Of a stretch of 64,000 nt of DNA, positions 28,887 to 41,100 are shown piece after piece. Position 1 is the stretch's first letter. Each line of letters begins with the position of its first letter. The position numbers and the translations under genes were made by a program. Where the stretch lies: the NCBI GenBank assembly GCA_036245525.1, contig BTPG01000007.1:166556976-166620975 (forward strand), written 5' to 3'. Below the pieces are notes generated by a model that did no database searches, had not been told where the DNA came from, and saw only the letters and a list, made by a program, of their open reading frames with translations. The DNA comes from Semisulcospira habei. Taxonomy: Eukaryota > Mollusca > Gastropoda > Semisulcospiridae.

Positions 28887-29298
28887 ATCAACAAAGAATA
28901 AAACAGGCTTTCGAAGATTGAGGAAAAACAGTTAGGATACCTTTTTTTGTCCTAGTTCTTTCTAAGCGTGTTTCTTTCTTCGTTGGGGTTATTGGGCGCT
29001 GTTGGCCCCTTGTGCGTTACTGTCAGTGAAAAGATTTAAGAAGAACTGTGAAGCCAAGGACTAAAATGGCTAGTGAGGGAGCCAAAACAGCTTTGCGACT
29101 TTGGGCCCACAACAGTCAATGATGATGACGACGACGTGATGTACGATGATCATATGAAGAATGTAATAAAGGCGGGAAGAAGAAAACGCACTAACTTACT
29201 CTGTAAGTTGAGAATAACAAGCATGCCATTAATGACGACATAGATGTAGAAGGTTTTGGTGTCCAACGCACTGTAGATGTCCTCACAAGTAATGAGGG

Positions 29299-30265
29299 GG
29301 GTGGGTGGGTGGGGGTGGGGGGTGGTGGTGATTACTTTAAATTCAACCAGTACATCTACTAACGGCTGAGCCACGCGGAAGTTACTGTTAAGCTATTCCA
29401 GTACTTTCGGCACCAAACTTTCACTATCATGGTACATCGTCAGTCTGAACGCTAAACTGCACTGATTACAATCTTCAGAGTACCGACTCCCAAATTTATG
29501 AATTTCGACTGTATGAACGAGAGAAGAGAAGTCTACAGTACATTGTTAATACTGCCAGAACTGACGGCGTATTTGTCCGGAAATGAACGGCGATTTGTGC
29601 AAACGTTTGTCAGTGATTACTCACCTACTTGACGTTGTCTAAACAGGTTGTTCTGTGGCATTGCGCACTATGTCTTTGAGAAGGCCTTGACCTGCTCCAC
29701 CGCCACAATAGCGGTGCGGCAGTAACGTGTGCTTGTCTGTGATTTTGGACCTTTACAAGACCGTAAGGTCTAAAATCACAGACCAGAGCACATGATATCT
29801 CAAGCAGCGTTTCTCTGGCGGAAAGTTCTAAACTTCGTCAGTTTCCAAATTCACAGACCTGAAAACATGATGAAATCGTAGACCTGAAGACATGATGAAA
29901 TCGTAGACCTGAAAAACATTATGTCAACACAGATGGGTCATCATTTGGTACTGGTCACAGCGCAAGGATGAAACTGAAAGACGTAAAGCAATTTGTATTT
30001 TACCTTGAACGTGGATGTATGCTATTAAGAAGAGATCAGACAATCTACAATAGCACAGATTATATCAACAGAGTTGGATAAAGTGGTGAAATTATGAGAA
30101 AAGGACCGAAATCGCCTTAAAAAAAAAAGAGGAAATCAGTTACCTTATTCTGGAAGTAGGTTACACGCTTAAAGCCCATGCAGTTTGGAGGCAACTTTGT
30201 ATGTGTTGCAAGCAACAGAGGGATCACGACAGTTCAAGGGTAGTGTACGTCTGATTAGTTTGATA
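29299..30265. other. Repeat-bearing intergenic stretch
   Basis: No gene seen. It contains a family E hairpin at 29725-29793 (GTCTGTGATTTTGGACCT paired with AGGTCTAAAATCACAGACC) and three near-repeats of AAATCGTAGACCTGAA at 29860-29915. Confidence 0.5.
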
Positions 30266-30267
30266 GG

Positions 30268-30357
30268 TAAGTGCTTGGCTGTTGGTAGCATTTTTTGTCA
30301 TGATGACTCCTGCAGGAATCACCTGGACAAAAAGAGCTACCAACAGCCAAAGGGTTA
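30268..30357. mobile_element. TTAA hairpin MITE, family C
   Basis: TGGCTGTTGGTAGCATTTTT pairs with AAAAAGAGCTACCAACAGCC. The right end is AAAGGGTTAA. Confidence 0.8.
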
Positions 30358-30369
30358 AGAAAGTGTCAA

Positions 30370-30564
30370 TTAACCCATTCAGCACAACACCCTACAACAG
30401 GTGATGGATCATCCATGATAATTCAAGGGTAGTACCAGATTAGCTTGGCGCCATCAGGCGCCAAGCTAATCTGGCACTACCCTTGAATTTTCATGGTCGA
30501 TCCATCTCCTGGAACTGGTACAAAGTTTTTAAGTGACACTAAAATTTGGGAAATGCGGCCTAGT
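30370..30564. mobile_element. TTAA hairpin MITE, family A
   Basis: Starts TTAACCCATTCAGC. The palindrome is centred on GGCGCCATCAGGCGCC. Confidence 0.83.
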
Positions 30565-31439
30565 GTATTGCTTTTTGTGCGTTTGCAGTAAATAAAACAA
30601 TAATGGAACATATTATGCTAACAGCTGATACATCTGTCTGCTTTATATCTCCGTGAATTTTGTGTGCGAATTCCGGATTTCTAGCGTTTCAACCGGTCTC
30701 ACGTTTCCGCTGTCAACAAAAAGATCGTCTGCAAGCGTTGGCAAATCGTACGGTAAATGTCGTCGTTACAAATCAAAAGTACACACCGAAAACTTCCAAA
30801 ACGGGTCTATTTGCAGTCAGTCCGTCCATTTCTTTGCTAATCAGATTAGTTTTTGTCCACCGTGTCACAAATGAAACCGCTAGAAACTTGCAAACTTAAA
30901 CATCGGTTATCTGCAAACAGAAACAACCTCAAGTCATTTTTCACGTCAAAGGCGGGAAATCAAGCCTCGAGCACAGCAACTGATGACAATTTTTCCCGCT
31001 TACTCAGAAACCAGGCTTCTTTGTCCCCCCCCCCCCCCCCCCCAGAATGCGAGGTGAATTCACCTGAAACGTTAGAAATCGGTCGACTTTTGCAAGCCGC
31101 GAGTTGACGATTTTCTCCAAATACCTGTTTTTTTCTCTTGATTACCAGTCATTAAAGTAGGCAGTTTAACATTAATACGATATTTATCTTTGTTGTTGCT
31201 GTTGTTGTTGTCTTTGTTTAATATTTCTAGTACGTTTAAGCAACTGTGACTGTAAAAATAAACAGCGGCACTGACATGCCGTTTACACTTGCGCATCTCC
31301 CCGGGTTGAACCCGAGTTCAAACTGGGTTGGTGCGTTTACGGTTGGACCTAAACCGCATTCCATTTCGCGTCAGTCATCGTTGTGCACGTTGCAAAGACA
31401 TCCGCTGTGATGTCACGGGCGGGAATTTAAGTACACAAC

Positions 31440-32200
31440 AGAACTTGCAGCTGCGAAGAATCAGCTCCATTAGACCATTCATCACCCGGTCCACTACTGT
31501 TCAACTTATTTGCTCCCTTGTCCTTAGCCGCTTAGACTATTGTAACTCCCTCCTGGCAGGTGTCCCCCAGAAAGAACTCTCTCGTCTGCAGACAGTCCTC
31601 AACAATGCTGCCAGACTTGCTTTTGGCAAATCTAAAATGGACCATGTAACCCCCCTACTTCAGGAATTGCACTGGCTACCCATTCAGTTTAGAGTCGAGT
31701 ACAAGATTGCGGTCCTGGCTTTTCGCTGCTTTGATGGATCCCTACCGCCATACCTCTCATCCCTCCTCAACATCTATCAGCCCTCCCGTTCCCTTCGTTC
31801 CTGCTCTGAGAAGCGTTTCCGTGTCCCCAGCTTTTCCTCTAAGCGGTTTGGCTGCCGGACATTCCAGTATCAAGCCGGTTGTCTGGAACTCACTTCCCCT
31901 ACACCTCCGGAATGCTGAAAACATTGACGTCTTTAAGACCCAACTTAAAACCTACTTCTTTCAGCTTGCGTACCATTAATCCACAGATTGTGTGTGTGAT
32001 GTTGGTTTGGTCTGCATACATATGGTTTTGTTATGTGTGTTTTAGTTGTATGTGCGTGCGTAGATTAGAAGTGCATAGATTAGACTTTTTAAAGGTAGTG
32101 AGATTCTCCATATATACATTTTTTTTGTAACGCGCTTAGAGCCCACTGCTCCTGGGGATTCAGCGCGATATAAATGCTCTTTATTATTATTATTATTTCA
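31440..32200 (+). mobile_element. CR1/L2-like non-LTR retrotransposon, 5'-truncated
   Basis: The frame 31328-31918 covers the C-terminal part of ORF2: LVLSRLDYCNSLLAGVPQKE, NNAARLAFGKSKMDHVTPLL and LHWLPIQFRVEYKIAVLAF. The following WNSLPLHLRNAENIDVFKTQ is one frame away, so there is a frameshift near 31850. The 3' tail is GCGCTTAGAGCCC...TATAAATGC followed by ATT repeats. The catalytic RT core is missing. Confidence 0.82.
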
Positions 32201-32456
32201 TAGCGCTGAAGTCCATTGTGCACATCGACAGTCAAACATGAGTTGTTTCCACGGCTTCTCATCCAAGTTTGGGCTTTCCGCCAGCAGTCGTGAGACTGTG
32301 ACAGAGACTGAACACATCAGACAGTTAAAATACGCGGGTTGCCGAACTGACAATGTAAGAACGCTGAATTAATGAAGAATGTTGTCATACAAGTCACGAT
32401 CTGTAAGAAATTTTTTCTTCTCCCCCCCCCCTCCCCCCACCAACTTTTCCGTACTA

Positions 32457-32811
32457 TGTAGGGGCGGATTAGTTAACTCGAGGGGGAAAGGGGTGGGTGG
32501 TGTGTGTGTGTGTGTGTGTGTGGGGGGGGTGTCGGCGGTCCGAATTTTTGTTTGGGACCTTCAACCTGACACAAAAGGCCTCCCGACGCTACTTGTAGCC
32601 GAAAAATCAAATCATCCTTCATCTACTCGTCACGCGCCGAAATATGGAACAATGGTGCAAAAGGAGGGGGTTGGGGGGGGGGGCGCAACTCCTCAAAAAG
32701 GGACTTTGTTGTAGCATTTTAAAGAATTGTTGGCCGGAGGGAGGTAGCGGGGGGGGGGGGGGGAGGGTCCGGAACCGTATGAAACACCCCCCCTCCCCAG
32801 ATCCGCCACTG
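32457..32811. mobile_element. hAT-type MITE
   Basis: The right end ATCCGCCACTG and the left end GGGGCGGAT resemble imperfect CAGTGGCGGAT terminal repeats. The interior is G/C-tract rich with a (GT)n. The left end is degenerate, so the boundary is uncertain. Confidence 0.45.
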
Positions 32812-32814
32812 CAA

Positions 32815-33805
32815 AAAGCTTTTATCTCATGTTTAGATATCTCGAGATCGTCTCTTTTTTGTGCCGAAAGGAATAGTACATCATACTAATTGTATGGAAA
32901 ATAAATATATATATATATAACGACTGCAAGGTGTTTCTTGGAGGGGCGCCATCTTAAGATGCTTTGCCAAGGCCGTCACGTGAGCCAGTAACCTGGGTTG
33001 AACTCTACTCGGGTTGAACGCTGGTTTCAAGTGTGAACGGCCTCTGACTGAAAATTGCCAATCAGTCACGCGAAGCGCTATAACCCTAAAATTACCACTG
33101 TGGCGCATTTTTTCTCCATATTTTTCAAAACTGAGTTAGGTTGCACTATCTTAACCGTTGTATTATAACCCTAAAAACAACACTCAGGCGCTCTTTCATG
33201 GATATTTTTCAAAAATGAGTTAGATCATACTCTTTGATCATCGTCTTGCCACGCGAAACGCGGCAACTCGCGTCACACTGAAACACCTTCAATTTCCCAA
33301 TTGACAAGGTAAGAATTAATAACATGCATGAAAAACTGTTGATGATATTGCAAGGAATGTGTTAAATAAGAAAACAAAGGAAATCATGGAAGTAGTAGAT
33401 CTTGAAGGAACTTTTATGTTGTATGCTTTCTAACGTTTCAATGTCACACGACTATGATCAGTATATGAACACAACAAATGATATCAAAAACTTCATTTTT
33501 AAGTTGTAGGGCTAAAAAGAAGTTCATGTAATTATTTCATATCAAAATAAGTTGCTTTCATTATCATATTACTTTTATCTTCGCATCGGTGAAACGTTCG
33601 AACCTCCTCAAGTGGCTGAAGACTAATTTCAATATTATGCCGAAGCAACTTGACCCCAATTTTTTTTTTCATAATTAATTCTGAAACTAGATTGATACAC
33701 AATGCTGCAAATTAAATTTCATGAACTTTGCTAAAGTTATAATTTTGTACCACAATTCCTCCATTTTGTGACCAGTACCAATGATGACTCAGATACAAAT
33801 AAAGG
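32815..33805. other. Non-coding stretch, nothing recognised
   Basis: AT-rich sequence without coding signals. The block around 32990-33050 (GGGTTGAACTCTACTCGGGT) resembles 31300-31330, suggesting the LINE at 31440 landed in a member of that small repeat. Confidence 0.4.
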
Positions 33806-33807
33806 AA

Positions 33808-33883
33808 GCAAGAGATATAGATCCTCATGAGCCCCCGCAACTGCGGGGGCTCATGAGGATCTACACCTCTTGTTTGTTGGCTG
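33808..33883. mobile_element. Hairpin core of MITE family B
   Basis: A near-perfect palindrome, AGATCCTCATGAGCCCCCGC paired with GCGGGGGCTCATGAGGATCT. Confidence 0.82.
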
Positions 33884-34019
33884 ATGGTTGTTTTGCCGCG
33901 GTAGTGATCAGATAAAAACACTGAAACCAATTTTTCACAGGAGTCACATGTGGTTGACAAATAGTGAAAATAAAAGGGGCGAGAGGGCGGGGTTAGGAGA
34001 GACGGGAAGGGTGCCGTGA

Positions 34020-34420
34020 GGGGAGGGGGGCGGTGTGTGGCCCTGGATTCGTTGTGCGTGTTGGTTATTTGGGGTTTCTTCTTCTTCTTCAGCGTTCCCG
34101 GGTTTTTGCCTCTGATGTCCAGATTGGTCGTTGAGATGAAATTCGTGGCCTGCAGTAGGTCTCGAATGGAGTCCCAGAGTTTTTCTGCTAGCGTCGCTCT
34201 ACGTGGCCAGTGCTGTATCCTGGCGTCTTGGTTCAAGGGACAGGACTGCAGTACATGCTCTGGGGTCTGTAAACCAGTTTCACACATCCAAGGCGATACA
34301 AGTGTGCACGCTGTCGGCAGTGTTCAGTCCTTAGACGTAATATGGTGGCGCTGGAGGTGTTTTATCTGGTCATCAGCCGGTACGTTGTGTTGGGTCTGCC
34401 AGTCTGTACGATAGTGCCAC
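34020..34420 (-). mobile_element. Non-LTR retrotransposon ORF2 C-terminal remnant
   Basis: The minus frames read ILRLRTEHCRQRAHLYRLG, then CETGLQTPEHVLQSCP and LWDSIRDLLQATNFI. The Cys...HVLQ.CP knuckle is typical of the C-terminal end of some invertebrate LINE ORF2 proteins. The halves are one frameshift apart. No RT core is present. Confidence 0.6.
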
Positions 34421-36035
34421 TTGATGAGGGTTTTATTTAGGGTTTAACATCCACGTCGCGAACGTGACTCTAGACGGCCCTACGGGACGCGTTATGGGGA
34501 CCAGGGATAGCTACTGCCTACTACCTGAACACTGATCAATTCAGGCGCATTGGAACAGTTTAACTATTTAATTTACCAGGGCTGTTGAACGGACATGCAA
34601 GTCCTTCTGTTCTCTCCCACCATCTTCATCCTCTCAGCAATTTGTGTTGAATGTTAAGTGGTGCGAGTAAAAGGTGAATGAGTGTAGCGTTATGGTTTGC
34701 GTGCATGCATTTTATTATGTGTACATATCCATGCATGTAAATGTGTGTTTGTGTGTGCGTGGCGTGTTTGGGTGTTTGCACGCACGCACTCTTATATCGC
34801 CATTGACTTGAAAATACAAACAGAGCAAATGTAATTGTTGAATAAATACTTTATTGAAATCTGGGTTATGTTTACATGCACACACGTACGCACACACAAA
34901 CACACGCGCGCGCACGCAAACACACACACACAAAAGTACGCGCGCGCGCACAATCACTGTATTGAAAATATGCCCCCAAACCCCTCAACATATACTGATC
35001 AACAAAAGAAACGCGAATTTTTCACCATAGCGCTTTTCTTTGTAAATATACTATAAACCGGGTTATTTTTACGTCATTTATTAGAAAACGTTATGAAGAG
35101 TGTGTTATGTCGTGTGCAAATAGATTTTTTAGTTTTAAAAATCGCACATCGATGAGTTATGACGTCATCAGTGACACTACCATCGCAGGATATTGAAAGT
35201 GAAATGGGGAGCATCTGCAGAGGACACAGCTGAAAGCCAACCAATGTGCAGTGTCACTAGGGTCCGTGTGCATGAAAATCAGGCCTGTTTGGTCTTGACC
35301 TACTTTTCGTTTGTCAAAGGCACCTAAATAATCAACATGACCTACAAACATGAAAATCAAAAAGTTCTTTAATTTTAGGTTAGCGGCCATATTTACCTGA
35401 TCAAACGAATATGGGTGTGTTCTTTATCTCTGCATCAGTCGCTGGAGCATAAAAGAATGGTTTGAAAGTAATTCACATTAAATCAAACAAGATTTATTAA
35501 GAAAATGATGTGCACCGGAAGTTCTGGTTCTCTAATGAATTTTTCGAGTCAAATTTCATTTGAGGCAGTTAATAACATCATACGCAATCCACACAACTTG
35601 TGTGTTAAAACATATCATTGCTTCACAGAATGTGCCCAGGTTTGCTTATTTTCACCACTAATGAAACCCTATGTCCTCCAAGGTAGCCATGGGCGATAAC
35701 AAATACAATTTTTGTGTGAAGGTATAGCTCAGACAGTAGGCTGAACATCTGAAGTAAGCAACAAATAAAATGTTCTTGTTTTGCTGTCAGGGTGGCTCTT
35801 TGTTTGCGGGTATACTTACAGACACTTTTCGCGTTTTTAATGGAAATCAGTATATAACCAATGGCCATTGTGAGTTTTGTGACCACTTCTATTTTGACAC
35901 CAAGGTTACGTAACGGTGAAGGCTTTTACAATACACGTACCTGCATTTAGTGCAAAAATAGTTGTGCTTCGGTCTATATATGCTTGGGGGAGGGAGAAGG
36001 AAGGGATGCGCCCTGTTACAAAGACAGAGGGATCC
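34421..36035. other. Repeat-rich stretch without a gene
   Basis: The segment 34431-34570 (GGGTTTAACATCCACGTCGC, then CCTGAACACTGATCAATTCA) is a dispersed repeat also present at 44570-45780. 34845-34970 holds TACTTTATTGAAATCTGGGT with (CA)n, and 36370-36410 holds its inverted partner. The remainder shows no coding signal. Confidence 0.5.
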
Positions 36036-36242
36036 TAACCCCTTCTCTGCAGAGAAAAATGGAGCACCACCCAACTGCAAAAGGTATAGATTCTCATGAG
36101 TCCTCGCAGTTGAGGGGGGGGGGGGGGGGTCATGGTATCTGTACCTCTTGCTGAAGTTGTTACGAGGGCCGGAAAGCTTTGAATTTACAATAATTCCAAA
36201 AACAACAACAAACACTCTGCGCCGAATCGCGGTGAAGGGGTT
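36036..36242. mobile_element. TTAA hairpin MITE, family B (decayed)
   Basis: TAACCCCTTCTCTGCAGAG to CGGTGAAGGGGTTA. One stem arm has become a run of about 16 G. Confidence 0.7.
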
Positions 36243-36437
36243 ACGCCAACCTTTTGGAAGTTCTCTATGCGTGCGCGTGTTTTGTGTGTGTGTCTGTGTG
36301 TGCGTCCGTGCGTGTGTGTGTGTTTGCGTGCGCGCGCGCGTGTGTGTTTGTGTGTGCGTACGTGGGTGCGTGTAAACATAATCCAGATTTCAATAAAGTA
36401 TTTATACAAGATACTGGATAAACTAATATAGTCCAAG

Positions 36438-36597
36438 TATGCAAACCAAGGGGAATCACAGCGCTGGACAGACAACAGTTAGATCCCCTGCCCCCACCTT
36501 TCAGGCACCCAATCGCCAGCGATTGGGTGCCTGATAGGTGGGGGCAGGGGATCTAACTGTTGTCTGTCCAGCGCTGTGATTGCCCTTGGTTTGCATA
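36438..36597. repeat. 160-bp near-perfect hairpin (family F)
   Basis: TATGCAAACCAAGGGGAATC and the following sequence pair over about 76 bp with the right arm ending GCCCTTGGTTTGCATA. The centre is CAATCGCCAGCGATTG. TAATATAGTCCAAGT occurs on both sides (about 36425 and 36638) like a target duplication. Confidence 0.88.
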
Positions 36598-36720
36598 CAA
36601 TTCTGCCAGCGCTAGCCTCACCTATCTGGTTTGTGAGTAATATAGTCCAAGTGTACTGACGGATTAACTTCGTGTGAAATGGGTGATAGCATGATGGGCC
36701 CTGCAACTATGACGCAAGGC

Positions 36721-36936
36721 TAATTTTACCCCTTCACTGTCAGCGGCCGCAAACTGTGCTTTTGAAAGGAATGTTCATTCAGCGCTAAAGCGCCCCAGCC
36801 GTCCAAGGAACATGGACACAAAGTGGTTTCAACAGTGATCCCCATGAGCCCCCGCAACCGCTCATGGCTCATGAGGATCTATGCCACTTTCAGCTGGATC
36901 GTGTTCATTTTTTTTTCTCGGCATGAAGGCGTTAAT
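36721..36936. mobile_element. TTAA hairpin MITE, family B
   Basis: Left end TACCCCTTCACTGTCAGCGG, right end GGCATGAAGGCGTTAA. The stem is CATGAGCCCCCGCAAC paired with the ATGGCTCATGAGG side. Confidence 0.72.
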
Positions 36937-37003
36937 TAAACTCGACCTTTCAGTTCTGCGGTAAACACTGGGAGATTCTCTTCATTTTGTACTAGTCATG
37001 TAA

Positions 37004-37335
37004 TGGCCATCATAGTTCAAGGGTAGTACCAGATTAGATTGTCAACTGAAAGGCGCAAAGCTACGTAGGCACATGCACTACGCTTGAACCAAACCACCTG
37101 TATGGTTTTGGATAATGTCCAGGCGCGGCCGTGTGTCGATCAATGAATCAATCAATGAATCAATGAATCTTCATGATTTTACAACGGTGAAGATATTAAC
37201 ACAGCCAGTGACTATGTCATTTTTCGTACCTGCCGTTGCTACAACTACGACTAACTAAGTACAAAATATACATAAAACAGGGACATCAAAGCCTATAGGC
37301 GCCAAGCTGTTCTGTCACTACCCTTGATCAAGTTT
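37004..37335. repeat. Decayed family A fragments
   Basis: TTCAAGGGTAGTACCAGATT at 37017 and GGCGCCAAGCTGTTCTGTCA at 37297 are arms of family A separated by unrelated sequence, including ATCAATGA repeats at 37140-37165. Confidence 0.5.
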
Positions 37336-37360
37336 GAGGGTGGTACACACTGGCGTTAAG

Positions 37361-37554
37361 TTAACCCCTTCCCTGCCACTGGACGCATATTATGTTTCTA
37401 AAATCTTTGTTAACGCCACATAACTTCATCCGTTAAATTAACATGGATAAACAGTGGGGCCACCAAGAAGTGCAGATCCTCATGATCCCCCGCAACTGTG
37501 CGGGCTCATGAGGTTCTATGCCTATGGGCACTTCTCCGACAGTCAAGGGGTTAA
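37361..37554. mobile_element. TTAA hairpin MITE, family B
   Basis: Clean ends TTAACCCCTTCCCTGCCACT and GACAGTCAAGGGGTTAA. The stem is CAGATCCTCATGATCCCCCG paired with CGGGCTCATGAGG. Confidence 0.85.
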
Positions 37555-37904
37555 TATAAGTTCCTTGATAAATACTGTACACAAACGCCACTATTCACTG
37601 GAACTGACATTTGGGAAAGCGACACTAGTAAGTCAAGACCACCCCGCACCACCCCTTCCCACAACCCCCCTCCCCCGTAAATAGTGCAATTATCCACAGT
37701 TACTTATACTTGTGTGACAGTCTGTGATTCTGGACCTGACGGCTCTGACGTGAGATAGCAATACTCGCAATGACATATTGGTAAGCGATGTGCAACAATG
37801 TTTAAAACTGTATCTTACGCATCAACTTGTTATAATATATTTGCTGGTGAGTATCACAGAAGTTGCGGTTGCATATTACAGACTCTGATGACGTTAAATA
37901 ATTA

Positions 37905-38110
37905 ATCACATAATTTGCTGACTTAAACACATACTTTACTGACATACATCACAGAATTAGCGGACATAATGTACACTTTGTTGACATGTACCACACGAGT
38001 TACTGACATAAACACACACTTTGTTGACGCACGTCACAGAATTTGCTGACATAACCACACACTTTGTTGACGTTATCACACCATTTGCTGAGGAGCATAA
38101 CATCATTTGC
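37905..38110. repeat. ~40-bp degenerate tandem repeat in the cadherin 3' region
   Basis: About five units of the form ATCACAGAATTTGCTGACAT-AAACACACACTTTGTTGAC. It begins about 40 bp downstream of the cadherin stop codon in the gene's direction, so it probably lies in the 3' untranslated region. Confidence 0.75.
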
Positions 38111-38147
38111 TGACGTAAACATCAAAACTGCTGGCTTAACACTAACT

Positions 38148-41100
38148 TTAGACCCACAAGTCTCTGTTGTTCCAAGCCTCCCATCCGTAGTTGCCGTTGG
38201 TTGAAATGTTGACGTCTGTTGGGGTGATGGTTCTGTTAGCTGCAGCAACAAGAAATCAGAAGTAAAATCAAACACTGCATGGACTTAACACATTCCGTGG
38301 ATTCACCCAGCCTGCTCCATCTGCAAAAGACATAGATTCTCATCAGCCCCTGAAGCTGCAGAGGCTCATGAGAATCAGTATATGCCTCTTGCTTGCAAGG
38401 AGTTGCCTCATTGACAAACGACGACGCAGGCCGGAGTGATCGAGGTGATCCAGGAAAACAGTCCCTTTAAACATGCTTATTACCCCCCCCCCCCCCCCCC
38501 CGTCACTGCCGAGAAAAAGTGAAAACGATCCGGCTGCAAGAAACATAGATCCTCTGCGGGGGCTCATGAGGATTTGTGCCTCTTGTTTAGACCAATTTGT
38601 ATCGATGTTCCTTGGACGGTTGTGACTTTTGGTCGTTTAATAAACGAAGATGTTCAGAAACAAAATATGCGTCCAGTGGCAGATAGGTTACGGGGCCATT
38701 CCTTACCATACATGGGCTCAACCTACTGTCTTTGACCTGATTCTGAGGTAGGAATAACTCCTATTGAATGTGATAAATAAAAAGAAATATTGTATACATG
38801 TTGGTGTTACTGTAACATTTACAGATCTGGGACACAATTATCGGGAATAAATAGGTGATTGCCAAGCGTGTAAAATACAAAGAACAACCCAGCAAAGAAT
38901 GAAACACGTTTAGGAAAGACAGTTACAATACATTTGTGTTGTAACTGTATTTTCTAAGCATGTATCTTTGTTCTTTGGGTTCTCTTCTGAAAGAAAACAA
39001 TAAGACGAACAAGCAAGCAAGCAAGCGAGTATAGGAGCAAAAAAACCAAAAACGTCTGTACCGATGAGTCATTCTAAACGTTACTGTTCTACACCGGAAG
39101 GCGCTAAATCACAGACCAGCACACAAATCACGTGTCCGTCTAGGTGTCTAAGATATTGATACTGAATAACATGTTCCGAGCGACCAAAATTCTGCCACCA
39201 AAAAAGTTGTCTTCAAGACAGGCGCTAATGGTACAAAATTGTCACCCGCGATTAAAGACGATGAATGTTGGTGGCTACAGCCACCAAAATGATGGTCTTT
39301 AATGACAGTTGGTCTCTCATATGGCTGGTCGCTCAAAACAAGTTGCACTGTGTACACGACCTTGAATAGCTTTTGTACTCACGCGGAGGGGTAGGGTTTG
39401 TTTCGGCCTGTGCCGGTTTGGCAGCGGGTTTCCGGATGGGTTTGGCGTCTGGAGGGTTCGTGGGTTTTACTCGCAGTCTGAAAAAGAAAGTTAAGTTGAC
39501 TTTTTCACTGCCGAGAAAAGCTGAACACAATCCAAGAGGAATAGATCTTGCAAGAGGTATGGATCCTCATGAGCCCCCGCGAACGCGGGGGCTCATGAGG
39601 ATCTATGCCTCTTGGTGAGACCATTTTGTATGTATGTTCCTTTGACGGCTGGGGATCTTATACACTGAAGTTTCATTGATTTCAAAAACACAGTTTGCGT
39701 CCACTGGCAGTTAAAGAGTTACATTTTTCAGCGCTGTGCGACCAACTTACAAGCGAGCGTTCCCCTTGTTCAAAGACCAGAATTTCCACAGTAGCAACGC
39801 TCCCGTGCCAAGCAATGCCAGACCGCCAAGAATCGCCAGGGTCACCCAAGCAACATTGGCACCGTCATCCCAAAAGTCGTTGTCGCTGTCAGTGGCGATG
39901 ACAGTCACGTGGAGGAAGGCGCTGTCGGTGTTGCTGTAGCCTGTGTTTTTCACCTTAAAAAAACCCCACATTTGTGCTGTTTTGGTCAACGCTCAATAAT
40001 AAAAAAAAAAAAAACTGTGACGAAATCTGACCAGATACATCACCGGCATGCTACGGTGGCGTAGGAAGATGTTGTTTCATTTGGCAACGTGCCTGACATG
40101 TAACTTTTCCGCCTCCTAAGTATTAAACAGCCGGAGAGGTACCGGGCGGGGAGAGGGGGGGGGGGGGGGGGGGGGAGGGGAGGGGGGATTGAGGGGTGAG
40201 GGGAGTGTTCGTCATTTTGCTTCTCGTAGCAGTGCAATCGATCCCGTTCCCCCTCTGGTTCCTACTCCTTGTATTAAACACCCATTAAATATACATTTAA
40301 AGTCACAACCTGTCCAAACTGCCCAGTAATTCATCGTTAGTTGTTTAGGGTTAACCCATACAGCCCCGACGCATTACAAACAAGGAGATGGATCGACCGT
40401 AATATAATAACTCAAAGGTAGTGCCAGATTAGCTTGGCGCCATTAGGCGCCAAGCTAATCTGGCACTACCTTTGAATTGTTATAGTCGATTTATCTCCAA
40501 CAACTGCCGGCACATGTTTGTAAGCTGACAACTCAGTGGGGGAAAACGGCCAAGGGGTTAAAAGGGTTAAAGTAATTCTTTTCACGCACATTGAGAGTTG
40601 CTGTAAAAGTCGTTCCTCCGGCCAAGCTGGCGACACTGGCCGCTAGCGTGACCACGCCGTTGTTGTTCACTGCAAAGTACGGCTGGGACAAAGAAGACTG
40701 ATCCAAGGTGAAGGTCAGGTCACTGTAGGCCGCGCTGCGGTCGGCGTCTGTGGCACTGACAGTACCTGCAATAATAATCAGCTGATCTCGTTCAGACAAT
40801 CGACCAATCAATCATTTGAGTATAGGGACTAATCAAGCAAAGCCAGGCAGCCAGCCAGCCAATCAATCAATCAATCAATCGATCGATCGATCGACCGATC
40901 GACCGACCGACCGACCGGACCGGACCGGACCAACCAACCAATCAATGTCGGCTTGCCAAGCAACCAAAGAAAACAGCGAGCAAGCAATCAGGCAGTTTAC
41001 TAACCCACCAAGGAAGACAGCGAGAAAACCAACCAACCAACCACAGGGACGGATCTGGTGTGTGTGTGGGGTGGTGGTGGTGGTGGGGGGGGGGAGCTAT

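Larger units (their letters stand above)
26196..29298 (-). pseudogene. Decayed cadherin exons, partial duplicate of the cadherin gene
   Basis: Five minus-strand segments match exons of the intact gene at 38148-63828, in the same order. They are 29298-29200 (FYIYVVINGMLVI; acceptor side lost), 28433-28296 (DSTTVDTSVGVGSIIFEALT; TAG where the paralogue has Glu), 27892-27689 (TDPDNGDSLTYS; in-frame stop and shifts), 27139-26996 (VEDSGGLSVTATVTVSIQDI; 5 bp longer than its paralogue) and 26282-26196 (Lys/Pro-rich tail-like exon, still open). Splice sites are kept in most. Counterparts of the exons at 47180, 46236, 43968, 40590, 39751 and 38148 are not seen. This is a partly deleted, inactive tandem duplicate. 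Confidence 0.78.
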
